Shown here: positions 12,601 through 23,837 of the stretch, piece by piece
Position numbering within the stretch: the stretch's first letter is position 1
Layout: each line of letters begins with the position of its first letter
Origin: Calamus simplicifolius
Taxonomy: Eukaryota > Streptophyta > Magnoliopsida > Arecales > Arecaceae
NCBI GenBank assembly: GCA_900491605.1
Contig: UESW01004241.1
Location: forward strand, 839,184-903,183
Reading direction: 5' to 3'
Length of the DNA stretch: 64,000 nt
Notes under the pieces: generated by a model
Told to the model about the DNA's origin: nothing
The model's input: only the letters and a program-made list of their open reading frames with translations
Database searches by the model: none
Translations under genes and position numbers: made by a program

Positions 12601-12810
12601 AATTTAACAAAAAATCCAATTCAACATTCAAGAATAAAACACATTGAAATTAGATATCACTTTATAAGAGAACATGTAGCTAATAATGAAATTTATCTTG
12701 ATTATGTTAATACTGAAGAACAATTAGCTGATATATTTACAAAACCATTAAGTGAAGAGAGATTTTGTTATCTTCGAGGTGAATTAGGGATTTGTGACCC
12801 TTTGGAATGA
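9700..12810 (+). pseudogene. Sirevirus 1 pol (protease-integrase-RT-RNase H, broken)
   Basis: Domain order is that of Ty1-copia. Protease comes first (WYLDSGCSRHMTG, about 9750). The GAG-pre-integrase HHCC finger follows (WHRKLGHAS...CDACQFGKQ, 10066-10300). The integrase core has its first Asp in HMDLF and its second in RSDHGSEF (about 10530). The RT runs from about 11310 (KWVFRNKLDENG, ARLVAKGYNQEEG, YVDD near 11870), and RNase H is in 11824-12810 (AYSDSDYAGC, STAEAEYVAA, ending at the TGA at 12808). Stops and frameshifts occur near 9905, 10476, 10623 (in the conserved RTPQ motif), 10899, 11038 and 11779. RT and RNase H motifs are otherwise preserved, so decay looks moderate. Confidence 0.92.
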
Positions 12811-13309
12811 TTTTGAAACTCTAAGGAATGGCTATCTAGATTTCTATTAATTTCATGATATTCCTTTCATAATTTTAAGAACAAATTATCTAGTCATCTG
12901 AGCAATTTGTTCCTCATATTCCAAAGATTTTTTTCAAAATTTTATTGAACCTATTTGGACAAGTTTCAGATGTTTGAATCTCAGTTGTTTTTCTCTGAAA
13001 CTATCAGTGGAGTCGACACCTCAGTTTGAGGAGTCAACACCTCGTCTGTCGCTCTCGGTCCCTGACCTTGGAGCCGACACCCGTATAAGTGGAGCCGACT
13101 CTAGTTCGAGCGCTGACTGTGTTAGCGATTTGGAGTCGACACCCGACTTTGCGGAGTCAACACCTGGGGGTCCCAAATCGAATTTATTAGGACAGAGTCG
13201 ACACTTCGTCATTTCATTCGTTTTCAAATCCTTAACCAAACTCTTCCAAAATTCTCTCAAAACCTCCCCAACACAAATTCACTCTATTCGAACTTTCCTA
13301 AGGATCTAA
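12811..13309 (+). other. Pol-env spacer with GTCGAC-type box array
   Basis: Non-coding spacer between pol and the env-like gene. Between about 13007 and 13205 it carries several ggagtcgacacc / ggagccgacacc boxes, the same motif as in the LTRs. The equivalent spacer of Sirevirus 2 (50656-51145) has them too. Confidence 0.75.
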
Positions 13310-14684
13310 ATGGCACCTAAGAGGAGAGGATCCGTACTTGGAGCGCCCGTGACGACTGGGAAACGTTCGGCAAGGCGACCCGTTCGTGAGCCGTCTCCGA
13401 GCGAGGATTCCACAACCCAATCGGACAGTCCAGGCCCTTCTTCTCCTCAGGTAGACACCTTAGCCGGGAGAGTAATCACCATGGGTAGAAAGGTTGATTT
13501 CGAATTCTTTGAGTCCGAGGGTTTTTCAATTGGGAATCAACTCAAAGAGCTAGGATGGGATAAAGTGTGCTCATTAGATGTTCGTACCTATCCGGCCCTT
13601 GTCAAGGAGTTCTACTTCAATTTATCAAGAGGTGATGGTGGGATCGTAAGCTCTGTTAGAGGTAAAAGAATCCACCTCACTTTTCAGAAATTAGGAAATC
13701 TTCTAAGCATTCCAATCATCGGATTAGCAGCAGATGTTCATAGTGAGAGGTCAGATGCTCTGTCAAGAATGTTAGGGAGAGAGGTAACATAATTTGAAGA
13801 GGTTAGGGCTAACCAATTGCCCTTAGAGTTGAGGTTACTTCACAATATTTGCAGCAGAATTTTATTTCCTAAAACCGATGATTTGAGTATGTCTCGGAGC
13901 GAGACATAGTTGTGATGGATAGTGTATTGACTGGTCAACCCATAAACCTCACCGCAATGATGATTTTCTATATGGCTGAAGCTGGAGGAAAAAGGAGATC
14001 TTCCCTACCCTACGGCATGATTTTGACTATGGTTTTCAGGAGCCAAGGGGTTGTGATTTTGGATAATGAGCCTTCCAAGAACCTTAGGCATATTGACTAC
14101 TATAGTTTGGCTACAGTTCATCGGATGGGATTTGTGAAGATCAATGGACAATGGGAGAGGAAAGGTAGTTTGGATATGAGAGCCATTGAATTGAGGTCTT
14201 CAGCACCTTTTGAGGCTGGTCCATCTGTGAGGGTTTCTTCTCCACAGCCTAACAGTCCTGCTCCTGCTCCTCCAGTTCGGTACCTCTATCTACTTCATCA
14301 GTCGGATTTTCAGACATTCAATTGGAGCAACTTAAAAGTCTACTTGCTGCTCAGAAGGATGAAATGAAGACTGAGTTTGATAGTCATTTTATGAATTTAA
14401 AAGAGACCCTTTACTCTTTAGATGATCACATCAGTAAAATTGAGTCCACTCTTAGCTCTTCTGCTGAATCCTTAAGGAATGATCTAAAGAATATATTTGA
14501 AGAACTTAAGGATATCTGTGGAGACTCAGAAACATACTCAAGATGCAATGCTGAACTTCAAGATAAGATCATGACTGCTTACTCTTTTGTTGATAGAAGA
14601 TTAAAAGAATTTGTAGCGACTCAAAGCGAAGGAATGGGAAAGATTTTAGAACGTTTACAAAGAATTATTAGAACTAATCTATAA
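13310..14684 (+). pseudogene. Sirevirus 1 env-like / post-pol gene (broken)
   Basis: An extra gene between pol and the 3' LTR, as known for some Sirevirus lineages, where it is called env-like though its function is unproven. The N-terminus is Ser/Pro/Arg-rich (MAPKRRGSVLGAP). A conserved globular block follows (KVDFEFFESEGF, YPALVKEFYFNLSR, VRGKRIHLTFQ) that resembles the plant transposon protein domain seen in many retroelement extra frames. The next block (LPYGMILTMVFRSQGVVI, DYYSLATVHRMGF) is in 13912-14367, and the tail at 14322-14684 is strongly charged and coiled-coil-like. A stop at about 13790, a frameshift near 13880 and another near 14320 break it. No signal peptide or clear membrane segment was seen, so a true envelope role is doubtful. 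Confidence 0.8.
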
Positions 14685-15179
14685 TTATCATATAATGAAG
14701 TACAAGTTTTTGATTCAATGTAGTTTGATGTTTTATCTTCAAATCTTAATGTAATGATGTATAGTTTGATGCTTGACAAAGTTCAGTTTCACTTTGTAAT
14801 ACCTGACTTTTTGATGTAATGAAATTATCCTTTAATCTATCAATGTTATCATTTTACTCTTCCTAATCTTTTTGTTGATTACAAAAAAGGGGGAGAAAGT
14901 TATGTCGTATATGCATTGATCAGTTATGCTTTGATTGGTATTTGATTATTTTGGATATACATAAGCTTAAGTGAAAATTGATATAACTGAATTGTAGATA
15001 TCAAACACTAAAATGTAAAATGTAAAGCAAAAGGAAGAACAATTGTCAAATTGAACTTCATAGGGGGAGCTACCTTATTCAGGGGGAGCTTACCTGTGAG
15101 GATCATATCTTTGAAAATTTTGATTTGAGAATCCTATGCATATACTCAATGTTTTTATAATCATCAAAAAGGGGGAGAT
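14685..15179 (+). other. Multiple polypurine tracts before 3' LTR
   Basis: Non-coding tail of Sirevirus 1. GGGGGAG tracts occur at 14889-14895, 15063-15069, 15082-15088 and, abutting the LTR, aaaaagggggagat at 15166-15179. The last is the plus-strand primer. Several repeated tracts upstream of the LTR are a recognised hallmark of Sireviruses. Confidence 0.88.
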
Positions 15180-16654
15180 TGTTGACCCAATTATTGATTT
15201 TGTTGATTAATAAAGAATTGAGTATATTCATTGTGTTACTAATAAATTTAACAAGTGTTTCAGGGCTTAAAAATATTGGTTAATCAAAAGGCATCAAGAA
15301 ACGTGTTTTTGAATCAAGTGCCAAAGGTAAGTTTCAAAATTCTGAACCTGGAGTCGACACCTAGAAAGTCTGGAGCCGACCCCATGGCCAATCAAATGTC
15401 TTTTGATTTTTGATACGATCCGGAGCCGACACCCAGAGTTTCGGAGCCGACACCCAGAGTTTCAGAGTCGACACTTAGTGTCTGGAGCCGACTCCGATAC
15501 GGGGATAGAACGCATGATTTTTGACTACCTTGGAGCCGACACTTACAGTCTCTTGGAGCCGACACCTGAACATGGCGAGCCGACACCTTACTTTTCTGGA
15601 GCCGACTCCTCAACGAGCTCAGAACTTTCTATTTTTGGAGATGACTTGGAGCCGACACCTGAAAAGTTGGAGCCAACTCCAACCTGTCAAAACGAATTTT
15701 TAAATTGCCAGATCAGCTCAAACGGTAATATTTTCTTTACCTAACCCCTAACGGCTATATTTCATGTATGAAAAAACTTTTCAGGTACATTCCAACGGCT
15801 AGTTTCACACCCAAAAATGGATTAAATGAAATCTATAAAAGGGGGAAGAGCGTTCGTTTTAAAGAGAGAGAAATAGAGAGGAAAATGAAAAAATAGAGAA
15901 ATCATATTGAAAAAATCTGAGAGATCTTAAGCAAGAAATCAAGAGAAAAGAATCCACGTTCAAATTCTTCCACTCCAAAAAGCTCAAAGAGAAATCCAAG
16001 GCGTTCAACTTGAAAAATCGGAGGATCTTCCAAAAGCTCTGTTTTTGTGATTTCCCAACTTCTCATCTGCAACATCTGTGAAGAATCGGAGCTGAGGCTT
16101 GATTCAACATCTCAAAAGAGAAGAGAAGAAAAGAAGAAAAGCTCAAATCCAATCATCTTCAAATCAGGCTTTTCTAAACTTGTTTATTTACTTTGAATAT
16201 TTGCTCATTTAAGGAGCTGTGTGTTATTGTAAACATTATTCTTTCTTGTTTTTGCTAGTTCAATCAGGGGGATTGAATTAGTGGAGGTAGTATACCTCGG
16301 GACAAGCTAGATTAGCTTGAGTTTGGGTTTTTGTGCTGGTGAGCCCGCAAAACCAGCTGGGTTCGTTGTGATCCCAGGAAAACAATAAGTTTTGAGTTGT
16401 GAGCTTGTAAAACAACTCAGCTGTAATCTAGTTGATTATAGTGTGGACCCAAGTGGAACTTGGGAGTGGACGTAGGTGTTGGATACACCGAACCACTATA
16501 AAATTCTTGTGTTTGCCGTGCTTTAATTGTCTCTCTTCATTTGTGATTGAAATTTATTCTGCACCTGATTATTTCAAAGCCAATAATTTTTAAAAGGTAA
16601 ATTTTTTAAGAACCTAATTCACCCCCCCCTCTTGGGTTGCCATCTGGGCCAACA
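15180..16654 (+). mobile_element. 3' LTR of Sirevirus 1
   Basis: TGTTGACCC...CCAACA, about 1475 bp, collinear with the 5' LTR. The visible differences are single substitutions and small indels, which implies an insertion that is neither very recent nor very old. The five bases after it (gggtc) do not match the five before the 5' LTR (gtatt), and the gypsy gag sequence interrupted on the left does not resume. Confidence 0.9.
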
Positions 16655-18354
16655 GGGTCAAACACTATGAAAATGCCTAACGAAGGCTGTGCTACCCAAG
16701 CACAGTCGAAGGGTTACGAGCCGAGCATGACTCGGTAAACCTAAAATGGACAAGACTGCATAGTCACGCCAAAAGGGGAAAGCAGACATCTGAAAAAAGA
16801 AAGAACAAAAAACTTTCTTTATTCCATTAATCGATGAGAAATACAACCTCTGAAGAGGTATTACAAGCGCACTACAGTGCAGGAAGTAAAAACAAATGAA
16901 TTAAAAAGCAGCTTCGGCCTTTGGTGTCGCTCAGCATCCAAGAAATCAGAGAAATCATACGACTCCAGTTGAGTCATTGATCCCTCGACAGACAAGCCAA
17001 AAGACCCAAACTGGGCCGAAGACCTGTGGATGCCGATGCTGAGGGTTCCTTCCCCCTATAGTGGGATGCTGGGCTGCTAGCCGCTACCTAGAGACATAGA
17101 CAAGATACCAGCAGACCAACACCTCCCCTCATATTGGATCCCTCAGTTCATCCTGTGAGGGGAGGGGAAATTCATGTAACCCATGGGGACGGCATGTGCT
17201 TTGCATTTCTGGTTGTCCCATGGCGAACCACAAAGGACACACAGGAAGCACATATGTGCGCTCCCCATATGACCTCTGCGGGCCTCCCGTGCGCTCTCCA
17301 TATGACCTCCAAGAATTTCTCCCTTGAGGACTGCTCGCTCTTCAGCAGCTTCTTCATCACCCCAGCTATCTGGGACGGACCAGCTTTCAAAAGGAAAGCT
17401 CGATCTCTTCACTCTCAACTTCAATGAAACGGACGCCATGGAAGCCTTTGCAAGTCACAGAAAGGAAGGCCTTGGGAGATAGCCTAACACGGCCCGCACT
17501 CCCCATTTTATAGGCAAACAGATCGGGAGCAGTCATTAAAGCAGAAAGCCCCGGGATTCAAAATGCCTAGCCATGCTACCATGGCGATTCAGGATAAAAG
17601 AGCGCCTTTCAGAGCGCGCCAAGCGCACCCCTCAGGTCATTATGGAAGGCAGAAGATCTCCCATGATCTCGAATCGGGAGCCTTAAATGTGGAAAAACCG
17701 CTTGCAGATATCTAAGATATGGACGAGCCTGGGAAATCCCCACTGAAAAAGATGTCCCCCAATGAAAGCCGGATGCTTGTCGTCCATGTAAAGCCAACTC
17801 GCCTTGAAAAAGATAAAGCGTTGGCAGAGCAATAAAAAGGCACAGAAGCCAAGTACTCCTTAATAAAGACACGCCGATATCTCCTGCTTCGGCCCGAAGC
17901 TGAACCATCTGTTATATTTCGACCTAAACGAGACATTACTTTTTTGCTTCGACTCAAAGCCGAGATAGTCTCCTTACTTCGAAAAAACCGAGGTATCTCT
18001 TTTTGATTCGGTAAAAACCGAACGTTCCCTTATTCCCCGGTCCAAACTGAGATAGCTATTCTCGCCCCAACGCTAACGGGACGCTCCTTGTGCTTCGGCA
18101 AAACCGAGTGATATACTACACTCTGACTGGAACTTATAAGTTCCCCTTACCTCGGCTAAAATGGAAAAACCATACCTTAGTCTCGATAAGATCACCAGAG
18201 ATCCCCCAGGGGGTGGTTCGTTTGTAAGACTCACATGATGAGAACGAACATTTTGAAGATGGCAGCGAACACGAAAGTTGCAAAAATTCTTTTTATTCAT
18301 CATAAAAAGAAAAATAAAAAGAAAAGAAAAAGACACACGAGCCCTCATTGGGGC

Positions 18355-18685
18355 TTATCGTCTCCATCGGGCGCTGCCGAGCTCTCCCCACAAACTTAGC
18401 TCGGCGGTAAGAATAGCAGTTTGTTGCTGGAGAGTCACTACTTGCCCTTCCAGCTGACTGTTGATCCGACGAAGGAGCTCGTGCTCCCTCGTGGAGATGG
18501 CCAAGTATTTTTGACCATCTTCCGGAGTCGGTCGCGCTCGCGAGCATCAACAACAGGTCCTCCCTGTCGATAGTTACTGGAACGCGGCTCCAATGGGGGC
18601 CCCCTCGCGGAGGGGCCTGCCCCCCGCGGCCATTATCGCCGTTATCTGGCGCTCCAGTAGACCCACCTTCATTTTCAGAAGCCAT
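18355..18685 (-). pseudogene. Tat antisense ORF 2, short coiled-coil protein
   Basis: Minus-strand frame starting MASENEGGSTGAP, with a glycine/arginine-rich head and then a heptad-rich C-terminal helix visible after one frameshift near 18500 (HELLRRINSQLEGQVVTLQQ). It ends at a stop at 18355-18357. A TATA-like tatttaaa on the plus strand (18750-18757, TTTAAATA on the minus) lies about 65 bp upstream of the start, and AATAAA (minus) lies at 18292-18297. It therefore looks like a former free-standing antisense transcription unit. Function is unknown; I infer a structural or regulatory protein of the retroelement. Confidence 0.6.
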
Positions 18686-18749
18686 CCTACTATCCTAAAT
18701 TTTGGGAGGTCAACAGGAGAGGTGATTAATGATGGCATTCCCCCATCCG

Positions 18750-18757
18750 TATTTAAA
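18750..18757 (-). promoter_or_regulatory. TATA-like box of antisense ORF 2
   Basis: Reads TTTAAATA on the minus strand, about 65 bp before the ATG at 18685. The spacing suits a plant core promoter. No supporting transcript evidence is available. Confidence 0.4.
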
Positions 18758-19111
18758 CTACTTCTGGCGGGTATTTCGATCGCCCGGGCCATCAACTCCA
18801 ACGCCACTATCGTGGTAACTCTCCACACGTCACCGCCTCAGTGGGCGCTCACAGGGAACGAAGAGTTGCGCCCCCTCACCGAAGGGGATCAATAAATAGC
18901 AACGAGGCGCTCAAGAGGCACCCCCTTCTTGGGATCAGACTCCCTTCGATCTTCCAGACTCCTTCGAATTAAATATCCTCGAAATAATGCGGAAAAAGAG
19001 GAAAAAGGCGCATAATAGAGACAAAGGAAATTTTAAATTTCATTGAAGTCTTCTATGGACGGCCAACAAAGAGAAGAATAATAATACAAAATCCGAACCG
19101 GTCCTCAGTTA

Positions 19112-22100
19112 TCAGGGCATGGGCCCGACCTCAGGGGCATCAGCGGCCGGCACTGGAGAAACATGGCTCGGTCCGCCCACTTCGAAGGTGGCCGATCGAT
19201 GAGCCTTGGGTGCCCCTGCATCGGTCGGATGGCTCTCCCCCTTTTGACCATCCACACCCAAGTCTACAGTGGCATCAGCCCCTAGGAGGGCATCTACGTT
19301 AATATCCGAGACCTCTTCATATTCGGTCTCTACTGATAACTCGGTCCCTGGGGTCTGCATGTTATGACCCTCCACCTCAAGAAAAGAGAGGTCCCATTCC
19401 GGATGCTCTCGGGATATTCTGGCACGAGCCTCCTCCACACCGAGCTGGAACGCCTCAGCACAGGTCGCATCCTGTTCGCCCCGAAGTAGGGCGAGTTGCC
19501 TTTCAGCCTCAGCAACCTGACTCCGAAGTGAGGCGACTTGCTTCTCGGTCTCAGCGATCTGGCCTTCGATCTCCAAGCTCCTCCGGCGACTCGACGCCAG
19601 CTCTCCTTGCAGGGTCTCTAATCGACTTTGGCCCTCGAGTTTCACCTTCTCCATCTGTAAGCACAGGATTAGTCGGTGCAACAATATGAAAATAGGGGAA
19701 GTTAAAGAGACGATATCGTACCTCCCCCTCCTGTCGGGCTATTCTCTCGATCAATTCCTCGACCTCGCCGAAGGCCCTCAGCTTATCGGCCTTGACTGCT
19801 CGATCCTATCCTTGAGGTCATTGATTCTCGACTACATGTTGTTAGCTTCTTCCCTGGACTGAGAGAGCTCATCGTCGAGCTTGGCTATTTTCTCCTGATG
19901 CCATTTGATCCTATCATCCCTAGCAATAACGCAATGTTGCAGCTACCGGATCTTCTCCTCCGTCTCGCCGAGCATTCTATTCAGGAGACTCTCTCCTCGA
20001 CAGCCTCTTTCCTTAGCCTGTCCCGACTCTCATCAAACTGTTTCTTAACAGTTTCCATTTCTCCAGCGTGCCTAGATTTTATTCGTGAAAGCTCCGAGCA
20101 TGCTTTTTCATACCTCGTCTGGAGCCCACGTAGCTTCCCAACTTCGAGCCTCAGCCTAGATGCCTCGTCGAGGGCGGCCTGATGCAATCCCCTCGCCTTC
20201 ACCAAGTTCTCGTTGGTGACGTCCAGAACTCGTTTGAGTTTATCAGATGCCTCCGCTCGCAACCGAAGCTCGGCGCTGACTCTCTTGGCCTGGACACTGG
20301 CCCCTGTTGCCAGGTTCAAGTGCCAACATAGCGCCCTGGTGATCAAAGCGCTCTGTGAAACAAAACACAAGTAAGAAAGCGTAATCAAGTCAACCAGAAG
20401 GCACCCATTACTCTGAAACAACAACTCACCCGAGAGGTGTAAGACCTAGCAAGCTCCATAAGGGCGGGGTTGTCGATTTCAGGGAGGAGGTGGACATCCT
20501 TCGCCACATTCTGCTGACCAAATGCGGCTTCGATGAGATCCAGGTCTGCGAACTCATTCGCCAAGGAACCCGTGCTCGAGTACAATGCCGACCTCATCAA
20601 GGCAGCAAACGCCGCCTCGATGGCCGGGTCCGAACTACCGGGCTGCACGTCCGAAGGACCAGTCCGGACAACCTCAGGCTGAGAAGCCCTCAACCGCCTA
20701 GCCTCCTTTAGCAAAATTCTGGCCTGGGATTCCTCGGATACCTCAGCCAGCCCAGGCACCAATATCCCCAAAGCCTTAGTGGGAGAAGCTTCGGTTGGAA
20801 GATTCTCATCTTGTCCTCCCCCTCGTCCAAGGGTTCTTCCTCAATCACTAGTATCTGCTCCTCCCCCGCGGGCTCCACCGAAGCTTCGATCCTCTCACCG
20901 ACTCCTCCAATCTCTTTAGGAGGAAGCTCTCCAACAGGAGACTCCTCTCGAGCCTCCGCCACTGTCGGCCCAACATCACCGCTCCTTAATCCCTCTGAAG
21001 GAGGCCCTTCGACAGTAGGCTCATCCTGAGCCTCGGCGACTACAATCGCCCCCTCCATATCTCCTGCCGAAGCTAGAGACATCTTCTCGCTCGGGGAGGG
21101 AACCCTCGGGATACCGACCTCCGCCGAACCTGGCAACAACTTATCTCCAGAAGAGGGAACTGTCGGACAAGCCAACAGAGCCTTGTTCGAGCTGTCCACT
21201 ATCTCCACCACCGAAGGACAAGGGATCTCAGCGATCCTCCCTGAGTCCTCCTCTGCTCTCTACTCCTACGTCACGACTATCACTTCTTCCCTCAACTGAA
21301 AAAATTCCTCTCTCACCATCGATGCTCCCACCTTCTCTTTCTTCGGTGACAAGGAGCGCGGGCAAACCTTGACTAGCCCGGCCTCCGGCGAGTGCTCTTC
21401 GGAAAGGCGAACCTTCTTCTCAGACTTGCATCTTTCCCCACTACCGGTCTCTCTTGGGGCTTGCCCAACTCCTTTATACGGCCCGCCAGCGTAGACTTCT
21501 TGGCTGCAAGCATAGTGGGTGAACAATCAAACTGAGATATACTTGCTCGAATGAAATTAATAGAAAGGGAAAAAAGGAGAGGACTTACCTTGTGTGTCGA
21601 TGGGGCTAAGCCCGGCGGCGAAAAGAGCCTCCTCCGATAGTAAGTCATTAGCCAAAAACACCCGGCCATCACGAAGTACCTCTAGGTCCTCCTTCTCCTA
21701 TTCGGATAGAGCTGGATGCATTTACATGTCCCTGACAAAGTTTTCCCATCCCCGCAGGAAGTCGGAGCCGATGTTCCCCTCGGCAATGAAAAATCGAACA
21801 TTCCACTCCTTTATAGACGGTGGCTTATCCGTTATCGTCTTGAGCGATCTTTGAGGTCCGATATAGGACCACTCCGAGTTCCTCCCAGACATCAGATAGT
21901 AACAGGCACGGAACAGAGAAGAGTTGATGTTACCTGAACCTAGCTTCACATCGAGATAAACCCGATGATACTGCGCTAGCTGTTAGGAGCCACCATTGTT
22001 GGGCAGATGTTGTAAAACCTCATAATCTCCTTCACCAGGGGGTGAAGGAAAAACCGAAGGCCTGCCTTCAGGCTATCTTCATAAAGAAAAATCCCATGCT

Positions 22101-22211
22101 TCAGTTCCTGCGAAACCCTATGCCCGGGTTCCGGCAATCGCAAGAACATCCGAAGGAACCATACTTCTAGCGTATTCTCCCCAAGTCCTCGACAACAATC
22201 TCTGAAACCAT
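19112..22211 (-). pseudogene. Tat antisense ORF 1, gypsy-type transposase-like domain plus coiled coil
   Basis: Minus-strand multi-exon gene. From the ATG at 22211 the N-terminal region contains FFLHPLVKEIMRFYNICP (about 22000-22070) and continues in 21722-21949 (SSLFRACYYLMSGRN, WNVRFFIAEG). This resembles the putative gypsy-type transposon domain (Pfam Transposase_28 type). A Pro/Glu/Ser-rich linker follows (20708-21211), then long coiled-coil segments (LRLEVGKLRGLQTRYEKA, 19981-20350; RSLEIEGQIAETEKQVASL, 19550-19620). Good splice sites bound three introns on the minus strand: 21504-21588, 20353-20429 and 19655-19721. Stops and frameshifts between about 21960 and 22190 break the 5' part. 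Antisense frames with this domain are known from Tat elements; their role is unknown. Confidence 0.68.
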
Positions 22212-22632
22212 GTCGCTGGGACTCACCATGCTACTAGGTCAAAAGGGACACCGAATGGGGTCACAGAAGATGCAGGGGAACGAAATTCTCCAAGAAGAAG
22301 CGAGAAAGCATTGCAAACAGGAATGGCGCTGCTTCGACTTTGCTTTCCCCCAAAAGAAACCACTTCAAAAGGAAGCTAAGGCGTCCAACCGAGGTACCCG
22401 GAACCGCCATTGCAGGCACCGTGAAAATCGGGATTTGCTACGTGGCGCTTTCCCGACCGTTGTCCCTAAGAAACGACGGATTCATCCCGTAAGGACAGTG
22501 CGGCCACGCAACATTAATTAGGGCATCATTACGCAGGCTGTCAAATATAGATCCCTCCATCCGGATCATGCCACCTGGGGCTATACTCTCTATGCCCGAA
22601 CCTACGCTTTGAACTAGGGAGTGGGGGGCATG

Positions 22633-23744
22633 TGTTGAGGGGTAAAATCGTCATTACATTGATAATCGTGCAAGGGGTTAAGATCAGCCCTGACTCCCAC
22701 TCGCTGCGCGGTGCCCACAAGAAATGAACCAACCATTATACCTCGGTGGATCGAGACACCTTAGCCCCTCGGTGAACCAAGGATTCCCAGGTACGGATTA
22801 CATCTCTATGCCTCGCTAGCCGAGCTATCTCTATCTCTCGGCCCAGCCGAGCGATCTCTATGCCTCACTAGCCGAGCTATCTCTATCTCTCGGTCCCAGC
22901 CCGAGCGATCTCTATGCCTCGCTAGCCGAGCTATCCCTATTTCTCGGCTCTAGCCCGAGCTATCCCTATCTCTCGGCCCCAGCCCGAGCGATCTCTATGC
23001 CTCGCTAGCCGAGCTATCCCTATCTCTCGGCTCTAGCCCGAGCTATCCCTATCTCTCGACCCCAGTCCGAGCGATCTCTATGTCTCGGTCCTAGTCGAGC
23101 GATCCCTATCTCTGGCCATAGCCTGAGCGGTCCATAACTCGGCCCGACCTAGGCACTCAGGCACCTACATCTGCGGAACCACGATGACCGAACAAGGATC
23201 CACATAGGCAATCATGCCTATACTACCAGACACGGCCTAGAGCCTATATGATCACTGAATCTTAAAGCGCCGGATAGCCCTCTTGGCCGTCGATTCTCTA
23301 ACTAACCAGATACGGATCCTACCGGCCTCACAACAGCCTGATTCGAATCAGCCTCGAATCCCAACAACTTTCAGACCTCCTATGATATGCTCAAAGAATC
23401 AGATGATCTCCTATAAATAGCACAGTCCTAGATTCTCTAAGGTAAGGGCATTCCTGGCACATTCTCAGCACTACTCTCACTCCATCTCTATCTCTACTCA
23501 CCCCTTTCCACCATTAAAGCTCTGCTCGGAGCTCCCAAAAGGCCACCACGGAGGGACTATTCAGCGAGAACCTTCTTCCCATATTTGTTCGTTGTTGATC
23601 TCCACTGACTTGAGCGTCGAAGGGTCTTCCGCAGAGGACCACCCCCAACGCCTCTCGCGTGAGGACTGTTTTGCAGGTCCGCCCAGGAGGGAGCCCAACC
23701 TGAAGCTCGACCGCGCCCGAGTCGGAGGATGGATTCCAGCAACA
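22633..23744 (+). mobile_element. 3' LTR of Tat-lineage element
   Basis: Starts TGTTGAGGGG right after a polypurine tract and ends ...CAACA, giving matching 5-bp inverted ends. It has a TATA box (cctataaatag, about 23412-23422), a repeat-rich U3 (22801-23120) and a GC-rich U5 with the acttgagcgtcg phrase shared with the LTR ending near 36906. Its right edge lies in an intron of the HSP90 fragment. The left target-site copy is absent because the element is truncated. Confidence 0.72.
22801..23120 (+). repeat. Tandem array in Tat LTR U3
   Basis: The phrase gatctctatg(c/t)ctc recurs at about 22801, 22853, 22907, 22990 and 23073. The spacing is about 53 bp, then 83 bp, made of roughly 30-bp subunits around ctcggccc-agccgag. 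This is a compound minisatellite in the promoter half of the LTR. Confidence 0.8.
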
Positions 23745-23837
23745 ACAATTATAAATCTTTGTTTTGACTTTTGAAGTATTTTAATTTCCATTCATCTTGA
23801 CAATTTTTTAAAGCATATGCATATTTTATGTTGACAG

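Larger units (their letters stand above)
16655..22632 (+). mobile_element. Tat-lineage gypsy element, 3' internal part
   Basis: Internal sequence upstream of a plus-strand polypurine tract (gagtggggggca, about 22619-22630) and LTR. It contains no plus-strand gag or pol. Instead it carries minus-strand genes at 18355-18685 and 19112-22211, which fits the antisense extra frames described for plant Tat elements. From 16655 to 18290 no protein was recognised. That part has a minus-strand AATAAA near 16819-16824, a short repeat of the phrase ccatatgacctc at 17263 and 17297, and comparatively high GC. The left end is lost at the Sirevirus junction. Confidence 0.65.

Noticed and set aside
10066..14684. 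Integrated virus
   Set aside because: The domain order, primer-binding site, polypurine tracts and LTRs are those of a Ty1-copia Sirevirus-type retrotransposon. There is no evidence of an infectious virus.
17134..17439. Overlapping open frames of about 97 codons on both strands
   Set aside because: The sequence is GC-rich and stop-poor in several frames. Neither product shows a domain, and the region lies in Tat internal DNA.
22210..22521. Plus-strand frame of 103 codons rich in Arg and Lys
   Set aside because: It lies over the upstream region of the antisense gene and looks like a chance frame.
22801..23120. Regular repeats that could suggest a CRISPR-like array
   Set aside because: The repeats are contiguous and diverged, with no unique spacers, inside a plant retrotransposon LTR.
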